In this document: positions 33,366-42,078 of the stretch, in pieces
Numbering within the stretch: the first letter of the stretch is position 1
How the letters are laid out: each line of letters begins with the position of its first letter
Assembly (NCBI RefSeq): GCF_016918545.1
Contig: NZ_JAFFQC010000012.1
Coordinates: 49,037 to 113,036 of the forward strand
Direction: 5' to 3'
Length of the DNA stretch: 64,000 bases
DNA from: Desulfobulbus alkaliphilus
GTDB taxonomy: Bacteria > Desulfobacterota > Desulfobulbia > Desulfobulbales > Desulfobulbaceae
Made by a program: the position numbers and the translations under genes
The notes under the pieces: model-generated
Database searches by the model: none
What the model was told of the DNA's origin: nothing
Seen by the model: only the letters and a program-made list of their open reading frames with translations

Positions 33366-35597
33366 TCATCCCAAGCGGAAAAAACGCAACCGATTGGCAT
33401 TGGCGACCACGGTCACCGAGGACAGGGCCATGGCCGCGCTGGCGAACATGGGGTTGAGCAGCCACCCGGTGAAGGGGTAGAGCAGACCAGCGGCCAAAGG
33501 GATACCGATAGCGTTGTAGATGAAGACCCCGAACAGGTTCTGGCGGATTGTACGCATGGTGGCGGCGGAAATGGCGACAGCCTGGGCAACGAGGAGGAGG
33601 GAATCGCCGTTGAGGGTGATATCGGCGTTCTCGATGGCCACATCGGTGCCGCTGCCCAGGGCAAAGCCGGTATCGGCCCTGGCCAGAGCCGGCGCATCAT
33701 TCACCCGGTCACCGACCATGCCCACCTTGCCGCCCTGCTCCCGCAGGGTGTGAATCACCTGGAGTTTCTCCGCCGGCAGCAGCTCGCTGTGCACGTTGAC
33801 GATCCCCAGTTGTCGCGCCACCGCCTCGGCCGTGGTTCGGTTGTCGCCGGTGCACATGACCACGGTGATCCCCATGCCGTGCAGGGCACGGATAGCGGCC
33901 GCCGCATCCCCGCGCACCGGATCCTTGAGGATGAGCAGGCCCAGAACCCGCCGGCTCTCCCCCAGCCATACCGGCGTGCCGCCTTCACCGGCCTGCCGTC
34001 CGGCCTCGGTGACCAGATGCTCGGGCAGTGCCAGCCCCTGTTCGATGAGGAAATGATCGTTGCCAAGGAAAAAACCGATCCCCTCCCGCTCGGCGCGGAC
34101 ACCCCGACCGGCGACCGCGGTGCAATTCGCCAGGTCAAACAGGGCTCCCCCGGTCCGCCGCTGCGCCGTGAGCACGGCCTCGGCCAGTGGATGCCCGGAA
34201 CCACTTTCCAGGCTGGCGGCCCATTGCAGCACTTCCTGCTCCGTCAGGTCGGCGGCCGGAAAGACCGCGGTGACCGCCGGCCGTCCCTCGGTGAGGATGC
34301 CGGTCTTGTCGACAACCACATGGCTGAGGGTGGCGGCGGTCCGCAGGGCATCGCTGTTGCGGATGAGCACATTGCTTTGCGCGGCCCGGCTGGTCCCCAC
34401 CATGACGGCCACGGGGGTGGCCAGCCCGAGGGCCCAGGGGCAGGCGATGACCAGCACCGCGATGGCGGTGGTCAGGGCATGGGCAAGGCGGGGCTCCGGC
34501 CCCATGGTTATCCAGTAGGCAAAGGCGACGACGCTGATGAGGATGACCACCGGGATAAAAACTGCCGCGAACCGATCGACCAGGCGGCCAATGGGCGGCT
34601 TGCTCATCTGCGCTTCCCGAACCAGCTTGATGATCCGTGCCAGGGCGGTCTCGTCGCCAAGCCGGGTGACCCGCAGCATAAAGGTCTCGGAACGGTTCAT
34701 GGTCCCGCCGGTGACCGCATCACCCTCCTGCCGCTTCACCGCCAGCGGCTCACCGGTGAGCATGGACTCGTCGATGGTGGTCGAGCCGGAGATGATGACC
34801 CCGTCCATGGGCACCTTCTGCCCGGGCCGCACCAGGATATGGTCGCCGATCCGCAGCAGCGAGACCGGGACTTCCACCTCGCCGGCCGCCCGAAAAACCC
34901 GGGCGGTTCTGACCCGCAGGCCGACCAGGGCCCCGATGGCCTTGTTGGTGGTCTGTTTGGCCCGGGTTTCCAGGATGCGGCCAAGCTGGAGAAAGGCGAG
35001 AATCATCACCGAGGCGTCGAGATAGAGATGATTGCCGGCGGTGGGCAGAAAAGCGGGGTCGGCAATGACGATCACCGAGGACAGCCAGGCCGCCCCGGTC
35101 CCCAGGGCCACCAGGGTGTCCATGTTGGCGGACCGGAGCCGGAGCTGTCTCCAGGCACCGATGAAATAATTGCGGCCGCAGCAATACATGACCAGCAGGC
35201 AGACCAGGGCGGTCAGCGCCCAGAAGAGCCGCCCTTGGGGCAGTTGGGGGAAAAACCCCGACATATCGCCCACCATGATTGCCAAGCCCGCTGTCCCGGC
35301 GAGCAGCGCCCGCCTCCAGGAACCACGAATCTCCATCCGGGTTTCCCGTGCCTGACAAAGCAGCGGGTCGGCTTCCCTTTCTTCCAGCTCCGCCTGAAAA
35401 CCGATGTCGGTAAGGCGCAGGAGTACGTCCGCCGGATGCTGTTCCGTGGTCAGGCGCAGACGCCCTTCCTCGAAGATCACTTCGGCGTCCACATCCCGGG
35501 CCTGGAGGATATCACTTATCAGTTCCAGGTCTTCCCCGGTAGGCCGGGGCTGCAGCGTGACGAAAAAAGTGTCCGGAAACCCGTCGGGAGTCGTCAT
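33366..35597 (-). CDS. P1B-type heavy-metal (copper-like) ATPase with altered P-domain motifs
   Basis: 743 residues. An N-terminal HMA-like domain (about 1-75) has no Cys pair. About eight membrane helices follow, with the metal-path CPW motif (VIACPWALGLATP), the YN pair (FIYNAIGIPLAAG) and a MALSS..V pair in the last helix, which point to Cu+. TGEP, the HP motif (SGHPLAEAV) and TGDN are present. Two normally near-invariant motifs differ: DKTGI at 430-434 (usually DKTGT) and GDRVND at about 629 (usually GDGIND), though the aspartates are kept. The start overlaps the stop of the 1418-residue gene by 4 nt. Confidence 0.9.
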   Translation of the reverse strand: MTTPDGFPDTFFVTLQPRPTGEDLELISDILQARDVDAEVIFEEGRLRLTTEQHPADVLLRLTDIGFQAELEEREADPLLCQARETRMEIRGSWRRALLAGTAGLAIMVGDMSGFFPQLPQGRLFWALTALVCLLVMYCCGRNYFIGAWRQLRLRSANMDTLVALGTGAAWLSSVIVIADPAFLPTAGNHLYLDASVMILAFLQLGRILETRAKQTTNKAIGALVGLRVRTARVFRAAGEVEVPVSLLRIGDHILVRPGQKVPMDGVIISGSTTIDESMLTGEPLAVKRQEGDAVTGGTMNRSETFMLRVTRLGDETALARIIKLVREAQMSKPPIGRLVDRFAAVFIPVVILISVVAFAYWITMGPEPRLAHALTTAIAVLVIACPWALGLATPVAVMVGTSRAAQSNVLIRNSDALRTAATLSHVVVDKTGILTEGRPAVTAVFPAADLTEQEVLQWAASLESGSGHPLAEAVLTAQRRTGGALFDLANCTAVAGRGVRAEREGIGFFLGNDHFLIEQGLALPEHLVTEAGRQAGEGGTPVWLGESRRVLGLLILKDPVRGDAAAAIRALHGMGITVVMCTGDNRTTAEAVARQLGIVNVHSELLPAEKLQVIHTLREQGGKVGMVGDRVNDAPALARADTGFALGSGTDVAIENADITLNGDSLLLVAQAVAISAATMRTIRQNLFGVFIYNAIGIPLAAGLLYPFTGWLLNPMFASAAMALSSVTVVANANRLRFFRLG

Positions 35598-38500
35598 AAC
35601 GGCAGAATATGCACTTCCTCGCGCAGGGGATAGTTGCCTTCGATGAGCAAACCATGGCGACCGTCAATGGCAATGGGATCACCGAAACCGATGCGGCGGC
35701 CGTTGATCTCGGCATACTCATCGGTTTCGTAGACCTGCATGTCCCGACAACCGACCACGCAGGTCTTCTCCAGTCTGGTCGCCACCACCGAGGCATGGGA
35801 GGTCTGCCCGCCCCGGGAGGTGACTAGGCCGTCGGCCAGGGATATTTCCCGGATATCCTCGGGCACGGTGTCCTGGCGGATGAGGATCAGATGGGTCTTG
35901 GGTTCTTCCCGGCGCAGCTGGCGGATATTCTCCTCGTTGAAGACCGCCCTGCCGGACATCGCCGAACCGGAAACACCGATGCCTTTGGCCAGGATCGCCT
36001 TATGAGCCAGATCGGAGTCGACAAAAACCGTGAGATGCTCCTTTTTCTTGATGGTGATCATGTCCCTGGTCTGGAGGATATAGAGCTGATCAGGTTCCGG
36101 TCCCTCGAAGGTAAACTCGATTTCCTGCGGATTCCACTCCTTATCATAGACCAGGTCACGGCTGATCTCGAGCAGGCGCTGATAAATCCTGGGGAAGAGA
36201 CGCTCCAGACTCCTGTCTTCGTCACGGCCGTCGATTTCCGCCTGTTCCACCGAAATCGGAAAACTGGTCACCAGGCCGGAGACGATATCCTCGCCCTGAT
36301 CCCCGGGGGCATAATCACCCCACAGAGCCACCCGCCGCACCTTGCGGTAGGGGTGGGCGGTGAACAGCACGCCACTGCCTGCCTGGGTGCTCAGATTGCC
36401 AAACACCATGGTCTGGACAATGACCGCAGTGCCCCAGTCGTCGGAGACCCCCATGAGATGCCGGTACTCCCGGGCCTTGGGGGTGTGCCAGGAATCAAAC
36501 ACCGTGTCCACCGCGCCGATCAGCTGCAGCCAGGGATCCTCGGGCATGCCGTAGCCCCGTTTGCGCACCGCCTGTTGGTAGCTGAGGGCCAACTGGCGCA
36601 TCTGCTCCGGCGAAAAATCCTTCTTGTAGAGGACCTTATGGGTTCGTTTATGGGCATCCATCAATCCTTGAAAATCATCGCGCTCCATGCCGCTGGCCAT
36701 GCCCCAGGACTGGAGAAAACGGCGGAAATTATCCCAGGCGAAATACTTCGCCTCCGGATGGGCAACGACGTACTCCTCCACCAGTTCCTCGTTGGCGCCG
36801 ACATTGTGGATGGTGGACATGATGCCCGGCATGGAAATGGCCGATCCGGAGCGGACGGACAGCAGCAGGGGGTTGTCCGGCGAACCGAACACCAGCCCGG
36901 TCAGCTGCTCGATGCTGGTGATCGCCGCCCGCACCCGCCGCATGAATTCGTCCCGGGCGCGGTCAAAGGTCCGCACCGCCCGGTAGCAGCGAAATATTTC
37001 GGTGGTGATGATAAAAGCCGGCGGCACCGGTTTCTTGTCCCGCGACAGGACAACCAGGTTAAACCCTTTGTTGCCGAGATGGATCAGGTTGTGGGTGCGC
37101 AGGTTTTCGTCATGAAGGCTGCTGATGGCCTTTTCCGGGTTGTAGGTCATGAGCAGATCCAGGGTCTTCTCGTCGAGAATGTCCTTCTGGGCCTCGAGGG
37201 TGCCGATGATCTTGCCGATGAAATTATCGAGATGCTGCAGCCCGAAGGTGGTGGAGATCAGGTCACGGAAAAAAGTCTCGGAAAGGCGGAGGACATTTTC
37301 CGGCATGTTCTTCTCGTCCCAGGAACCGTGGTACTTTCTCAGCAGGTTTTCCTTGCCGATCTGGGGAACAATGATGGAGAGGTTGTTCTGGTGGACATTG
37401 GTGTAATAGGCGTAGATGATGTCCTTGACCCCCTCCGACAGGCCGCGCATGATATCAAGATGCTGGGTGTAGGAGAAACGCTTGATGCCGATGGAGGAGG
37501 CCAGCAGACTGATATAGGTGTCCAGGCGGCGGCTGGAGATGCCATCGACCTGCAAGGCCCGGGAAAACAGCCGCAGACACTTGAGGATGCGGATAAAAGT
37601 CGCCTGGGTGATAAAGGACAGGTTGACCGTGTCGAACAAGCGCTCCAGGTAGACATTGGCCAGGCTCTCCAGGCGGAAGGTCAGGCCCAGGGCATCGAAT
37701 TTCCGCTCGCTGTAGCGTCCGTAGACGGATGGGATGTCCACGGCGATGTGCCGTTTGTGATAAATTTCCTCCTTGGGCTCGAACCTCTCCTCACTGAGGA
37801 TAATCCGGCGCAGGTGTTCCAACTGGTCCAGCAGGGCCTCCAGACAGTGAAAGGGGTCGTCTTCCCTGAGGACCTCGAGCAACCGGTTCAGCTCGGGAAA
37901 TCCGGAATGAATGGCCTGATGCAGCTGACTCTGGATTTCAGGGAGGCTGAGATTGTATTTGAGATGGAGCAGTTTATACATCCGCACCAGCAGGGAAAAA
38001 CGACGCCGCTCCACCTCGGAGAGATCGCTTTGCGCCTCCAGATAGCGCTCACGCTCTTCATCGCGCCAAGCCAGGATCTGGGCCATATGATTGAAACGCA
38101 GATCTTTTTTGATACGCTGCGCCAACTGGTGCTGTTCATCGACAAACGGCCCTTCGGCCCGTACCTGATGGAGGACTTCCTCGGGGAGATATTCCCGGAG
38201 ATACTCGCGCTCCAGGGTAATCCAGAAGGTGAAAATGGCCTCAATGAACCCGACGATGAGATTGTTGGATTCAACATGGGCCTGTTTACGGAGAAAATGG
38301 ATGAGCGGGTCACTGCGCTTGTGAATTTCGTCGAGTTCGGTGGACACGTCGCGCAGTTCGCCCTCGGCGCCGATTTCGTTGAAAAAAACCGGCATCAGTT
38401 TGGTGAACTGCTTGGCAAGATTATAGATCGGGCCAATGGGGTGATTGAGCAGATCGGTGATATCCCGCTGAAAAAGATCGGTATCGCGAACACAGGTTCC

Positions 38501-39850
38501 CGAGAGGCGGATATTGATGATCAGGGCCGAAAAGAGCGTGGAACACCACTTGGGCTCCTGCTGGATCAGGTTGAGCCAGACCCGGATATTGGTGAGGTGG
38601 GCGGGGTTGGCAATGGGTTGCCAGTCTTCGTCCACCCCCTGGACGTTGGCGTACTGAAAACCGAAACGCACCGCTTCCCAGAGGAAGGCCTCGACCAGGC
38701 GGGAATTACCCCGCTTGAAGACCTCGTTGCCGATGACCTGAATGCACTGCAGCGAGGTGTGCGGATAACGGCGGACATTGGCCTTGAGCAGATGGAAGGT
38801 GGTGGTGAAAAATTGCTCGATCTCCTCGAAGGTCTGTTTGCGGATTAGTTGCACCAGGGAGCGATTGATCTCCCGCAGGGTCTCCTCGTGGATGAGAAAC
38901 AGGCCCTTGGTGTCCATAATGCGAAAGAGAAAGAGCAGCTTGCGGTTTTCCAGGTACTGGGCATCAACCTCGCTGCTGGCCGCGGCGACGATTTTGGCCG
39001 GGACCTCCTTGTACAGGCGGACGATATCCATGTGGTTGGGCAAGGCCACCAGCACTTCCAGGGCGGCCAGGCAATCCTGGTCGATATCGATCTCCCCCAG
39101 CGCCTGGAGAGACTCCTGCAAACGCTGGTGAGAGATAGCAACAAGCAGGTTCTGATCGTGCCAGTCCCGGCAGAGTTCGCGGCAATGCTGCTCAAACCAG
39201 GGCAGCGGGTCGTCCTCGCTCAACCAGTACTGGTAATTGCGCAGGAGAATAATTTTCATCAGACCGGCCAGAGCATGGCAGTTGAAGGGTCGTTCAGGGA
39301 TCTGATTGCGCAGGCTGATCAAATGAAGGGCCATTTTACGGACGGGATGATGCCCCTGCACCATGGACAGCATCAGCAAGGGTTCCCTGCTGTCCAGTTT
39401 CTGTAACTGTTCGAAAAAAAGACTGAAGGACTGCTCGAAGCGAAACAGGGCCGCTGCATCCAGGGATTGGATGAATTTATCGGCATAGGCCAGCATGGCC
39501 TCCATGATCCTTGGCACCAGCTTTTCATTCTTGCTTGCATCGCCAAGGGCATCAAGGAAGATGGAGGTGAACAGGGTAAACGCTTGCGGTCCGAGCTCAT
39601 GGTCCCGGTAATGATTGATATTTTTGAGGACAAAGGCGCGCAGCTCGGGAATGATCAGATTCCAGTTGCGATACGGATGGCTGATTTCATAGAGCAGCGC
39701 CTCTATTTTCACCGACAGGCCCTGATATCGGCTGACCACCTCCTGAAGAGGGGCATAGGCGGGGTCAATTACCACTGGAGCAGCGGTTTCCCTTAAATTG
39801 GCTTTAAGGGCATCGGAGGAGAGAACCGGCGAAGAGGAATAAACAGACAT
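35594..39850 (-). CDS. Giant PEP-synthase/PPDK-like protein: helical N-terminus, ATP-grasp, phosphohistidine swivel domain
   Basis: 1418 residues. Residues 1 to about 930 form a helical region without a recognised domain. About 950-1290 is a PPDK_N/PEP-synthase ATP-grasp domain (LGNKGFNLVVLS, VRSGSAISMPGIMSTIHNVG, GVLFTAHPYRKVRR, EIEFTFEGP). About 1310-1400 is the swivelling domain with the phosphorylatable His at about 1352 in SRGGQTSHASVVATRL. It then stops: the C-terminal PEP/pyruvate TIM barrel of PpsA and PPDK is missing. The architecture recalls water dikinases or rifampin phosphotransferase, where another domain takes the phosphate acceptor. The acceptor here is unknown. Confidence 0.85.
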   Translation of the reverse strand: MSVYSSSPVLSSDALKANLRETAAPVVIDPAYAPLQEVVSRYQGLSVKIEALLYEISHPYRNWNLIIPELRAFVLKNINHYRDHELGPQAFTLFTSIFLDALGDASKNEKLVPRIMEAMLAYADKFIQSLDAAALFRFEQSFSLFFEQLQKLDSREPLLMLSMVQGHHPVRKMALHLISLRNQIPERPFNCHALAGLMKIILLRNYQYWLSEDDPLPWFEQHCRELCRDWHDQNLLVAISHQRLQESLQALGEIDIDQDCLAALEVLVALPNHMDIVRLYKEVPAKIVAAASSEVDAQYLENRKLLFLFRIMDTKGLFLIHEETLREINRSLVQLIRKQTFEEIEQFFTTTFHLLKANVRRYPHTSLQCIQVIGNEVFKRGNSRLVEAFLWEAVRFGFQYANVQGVDEDWQPIANPAHLTNIRVWLNLIQQEPKWCSTLFSALIINIRLSGTCVRDTDLFQRDITDLLNHPIGPIYNLAKQFTKLMPVFFNEIGAEGELRDVSTELDEIHKRSDPLIHFLRKQAHVESNNLIVGFIEAIFTFWITLEREYLREYLPEEVLHQVRAEGPFVDEQHQLAQRIKKDLRFNHMAQILAWRDEERERYLEAQSDLSEVERRRFSLLVRMYKLLHLKYNLSLPEIQSQLHQAIHSGFPELNRLLEVLREDDPFHCLEALLDQLEHLRRIILSEERFEPKEEIYHKRHIAVDIPSVYGRYSERKFDALGLTFRLESLANVYLERLFDTVNLSFITQATFIRILKCLRLFSRALQVDGISSRRLDTYISLLASSIGIKRFSYTQHLDIMRGLSEGVKDIIYAYYTNVHQNNLSIIVPQIGKENLLRKYHGSWDEKNMPENVLRLSETFFRDLISTTFGLQHLDNFIGKIIGTLEAQKDILDEKTLDLLMTYNPEKAISSLHDENLRTHNLIHLGNKGFNLVVLSRDKKPVPPAFIITTEIFRCYRAVRTFDRARDEFMRRVRAAITSIEQLTGLVFGSPDNPLLLSVRSGSAISMPGIMSTIHNVGANEELVEEYVVAHPEAKYFAWDNFRRFLQSWGMASGMERDDFQGLMDAHKRTHKVLYKKDFSPEQMRQLALSYQQAVRKRGYGMPEDPWLQLIGAVDTVFDSWHTPKAREYRHLMGVSDDWGTAVIVQTMVFGNLSTQAGSGVLFTAHPYRKVRRVALWGDYAPGDQGEDIVSGLVTSFPISVEQAEIDGRDEDRSLERLFPRIYQRLLEISRDLVYDKEWNPQEIEFTFEGPEPDQLYILQTRDMITIKKKEHLTVFVDSDLAHKAILAKGIGVSGSAMSGRAVFNEENIRQLRREEPKTHLILIRQDTVPEDIREISLADGLVTSRGGQTSHASVVATRLEKTCVVGCRDMQVYETDEYAEINGRRIGFGDPIAIDGRHGLLIEGNYPLREEVHILPL

Positions 39851-40065
39851 GGACTACCTCGAAAAAAACAACGGAATGATAGGAAATGCAAACAACAGAG
39901 AGTCTGGGGACAATAACCGTGTCCGGATGGGTATGAACAAACTGCTCTGCTCCTATTGTAGGGAAAATGAAGGGGAAAGTCAGCAGGAGTTTTCAGGAAG
40001 GGGGCAATCGCCCGTCTCCTGCCCGGCGGAAACCCTGCTGCATCCCTTGCCTATCTTCCTCCTTG
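39851..40065. other. Upstream region of the giant protein gene
   Basis: Divergent region between the giant protein gene and the family A element. No gene, terminator or known RNA motif recognised. Confidence 0.4.
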
Positions 40066-40209
40066 CCTGGATCCGTGAGCGTTCGTCGGCGCGGACGGAC
40101 ACCCCAAAGGGGGCGGGTGAAATGTATTATTATCAAGTACTCAACTAAAGTATAACGTAATTACAAAAAAATAAAACGCAAACAAGAGTCAAGCCGTCAC
40201 GGATTCAGG
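40066..40209 (+). mobile_element. Family A MITE-like element, short form, with 5-bp target duplication
   Basis: 144 bp from CCTGGATCCGTGAGCG to CGTCACGGATTCAGG, flanked by perfect CCTTG repeats (40061-40065 and 40210-40214). The long hairpin is absent. The short hairpin is CCCC-AAA-GGGG here, a base-paired variant of GCCC/GGGC. The right end faces the deaminase gene. Confidence 0.9.
40130..40156 (+). promoter_or_regulatory. Promoter-like pair in the family A element, facing the deaminase
   Basis: TTATCA (40130-40135), 15 nt, TATAAC (40151-40156), 53 nt from the right terminus, the same geometry as in the other copies. Confidence 0.5.
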
Positions 40210-40288
40210 CCTTGGAAAAGTACCAGGCACTTGCTATCATGGGTCCATACCCCTGATAATCGGCAACATCCATCCATTATTCGAGACC

Positions 40289-40906
40289 ATGCACACCGAC
40301 CCCATCAACACCCACCCTGCATCGCCGCCGCACCTCTTGCTCGATCTCCCCACCTGGGCCGGCCGGGAACTCGAGCGACTGCCGGCGCGGCTGCCGACCC
40401 TGGAAGCGAGGATGGCCGCGGTCCTCCACTTTGCCCGCCGCAACGTCCGCGAGGAAAGCGGCGGCCCTTTTGCCGCCGGCGTTTTTGAACGTGATTCGGG
40501 CCGGGTGCTGGTGATCGGGGTCAACCGGGTCGTGCCCCTCAACTGCTCCTCGGCCCATGCCGAGATCATGGCCCTGTCCCTGGCCCAACGGCAGTTGGGG
40601 GTCTATGACCTCGGCGGCCCCGGGTTGCCGGCCCATCAGCTGGTGGTGAACTGGAGCCCCTGCGCCATGTGTTTCGGTGCCGTGCTCTGGTCCGGCGTCC
40701 GCTCCCTGGTCATTGCCGGGGCCGGTCCGGAGTTGGAAGACATCACCGGATTTGACGAGGGGCCGATGCCGCCCCTGTGGCGGCAGGAACTGGCGAATCG
40801 GGGCATTGAACTGACCGAGGATATCCTCCGCCAAGAGGCCCTGGCGGATTTTCGCCAATTTGCCAGGGACCAGCCGTTGATCTACAATGCCCGCCAGGGC
40901 GGGTGA
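40289..40906 (+). CDS. Nucleoside/nucleobase deaminase (CDA fold)
   Basis: 205 residues. Zinc motifs are HAE in SSAHAEIMAL and PCAMC in SPCAMCFGAVLWSG, with the proton-shuttling Glu in HAE. The order is that of guanine deaminase and TadA-type enzymes; the N-terminal extension of about 40 residues and the C-terminal helix DILRQEALADFRQF resemble guanine or cytosine deaminase-like proteins more than tRNA adenosine deaminase. The substrate is not decided by the sequence. A family A element with a promoter-like pair is just upstream. Confidence 0.85.
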   Translation: MHTDPINTHPASPPHLLLDLPTWAGRELERLPARLPTLEARMAAVLHFARRNVREESGGPFAAGVFERDSGRVLVIGVNRVVPLNCSSAHAEIMALSLAQRQLGVYDLGGPGLPAHQLVVNWSPCAMCFGAVLWSGVRSLVIAGAGPELEDITGFDEGPMPPLWRQELANRGIELTEDILRQEALADFRQFARDQPLIYNARQGG

Positions 40907-40924
40907 GGTCCTCGCCGTCCCGCT

Positions 40925-40961
40925 CATGAATCCGTGACGGTTGGCCCCGCACCGATCCAGG
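40925..40961 (+). repeat. Minimal family A element (37 bp)
   Basis: CATGAATCCGTGACGG joined to CACCGATCCAGG with no internal modules; CGCT occurs on both sides, a 4-bp match to a possible target duplication. It lies between the deaminase and the PfkB kinase. Confidence 0.6.
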
Positions 40962-41070
40962 CGCTTCTTCCTGGAAATTTATCCCTGAAAAGATGGTATT
41001 TTTGCTCATTTTGGCTATGATAGCCGCCACCACTCTCCCGGATCCCTTTCAACCGCACAGAGAACCCATC

Positions 41071-41937
41071 ATGTACAAAGGTGTCTTTCTCGGCCTGGCA
41101 ACCGCCGACAGTATCTTCTACCTGCCGCATCATCCCCGCAACAATGAAAAAATAAAAGCGGAACGGCAGCTTTCCTTTGCCGGCGGACCGGCGGCCAATG
41201 CCGCCATCGCTTTTGCCGCCTTCGGCAACCGCACCACCCTGATTACCGGGCTCGGTGTCCACCCCCTTGCTTTTGTCGCCAAACAAGACATTACCGATCA
41301 TCAGGTCCACCTGATCGACTGCACCGACCAGCCACGAAGACCGCCGATCCTGGCGGCGATCATGGTTGACCTGTCCACGGGTGAACGGGCGGTGGTCTAC
41401 TCCAACACCGATGTTCGCAAACTCCGCCCGGAGGCGGTCAGCGAATCGATCCTCGAAGACACCGACATCCTCATGCTGGATGGCTACTACCTGCCCCAGG
41501 CCCTGCAGATGGCGGAACTGGCCCGCTCCCTGCATATTCCCGTGGTCCTCGACGGCGGCAGTTGGAAAGAGGGGCTGGACGCCCTGCTGCCCCTGGTGGA
41601 TTTCGCTGTCTGCTCCAGCAATTTCCAGCCTCCGGGCTGCACCACCGCCGAGGAGGTGTTCACTTGCCTGCAGGGCCACGGTATCAACAGCATCGCCATC
41701 ACCAGGGACGGCAACCCGATTCTCGCCTGCGCCCGGGGCACCATCAGCGAAGTGCCGGTCATGGATGTCCGGGTCATGGATACCCTGGGGGCCGGCGATA
41801 TTTTTCATGGTGCCTTTTGCCATTACATCCTCTCCAGCGATTTTCTCCTCAGCCTGGCCCGGGCCGGCGAGGTGGCCAGCCTGGCCTGCACCTCCCTGGG
41901 TGCCAGGGCCTGGATCGAACAGGAAAAGTTTGCCTGA
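41071..41937 (+). CDS. PfkB-family carbohydrate kinase
   Basis: 288 residues from the ATG at 41071; the frame is open 26 codons upstream, but that part is hydrophobic and lies close to the repeat, and the family starts near YKGVFLGLATADSIFYL. FAGGPAANAAIAFAAFGN is the PfkB signature 1, and DTLGAGDIFHGAF is signature 2 with the catalytic Asp. It phosphorylates a sugar or nucleoside with ATP; ribokinase, fructokinase and adenosine kinase-like substrates are all possible. The stop is followed almost at once by a family A remnant. Confidence 0.88.
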   Translation: MYKGVFLGLATADSIFYLPHHPRNNEKIKAERQLSFAGGPAANAAIAFAAFGNRTTLITGLGVHPLAFVAKQDITDHQVHLIDCTDQPRRPPILAAIMVDLSTGERAVVYSNTDVRKLRPEAVSESILEDTDILMLDGYYLPQALQMAELARSLHIPVVLDGGSWKEGLDALLPLVDFAVCSSNFQPPGCTTAEEVFTCLQGHGINSIAITRDGNPILACARGTISEVPVMDVRVMDTLGAGDIFHGAFCHYILSSDFLLSLARAGEVASLACTSLGARAWIEQEKFA

Positions 41938-41939
41938 GC

Positions 41940-42032
41940 CCTGGATCCCCGGGCGTTCGATGCAAGGACACTGCACCGGACGGGTCCGGCAATGAAGAGG
42001 ACGTGCGCACGGATGCCCCGAGTGGTGAATGG
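41940..42032 (+). repeat. Degenerate family A copy
   Basis: CCTGGATCCCCGGGCGTTCG resembles the left end, and GGCAATGAAGAGGACGTGCG with CGGATGCCCCGA resembles the internal modules. The right terminus is not recognisable. It lies between the convergent kinase and DUF2971 genes. Confidence 0.5.
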
Positions 42033-42078
42033 TGACAGGTCTTGTCCAGGACTCCGCGGCAAGGAACGACCGAAAGAA

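Noticed and set aside
33243..35633. 796-codon open frame antisense to the P-type ATPase gene
   Set aside because: Gly/His/Pro-rich shadow frame with no family features; the opposite strand encodes a clear P1B-ATPase.
35891..38848. 985-codon open frame antisense to the giant ATP-grasp gene
   Set aside because: It is a high-GC shadow; its translation is low-complexity and lacks any domain, whereas the minus strand encodes clear ATP-grasp and phosphohistidine motifs.
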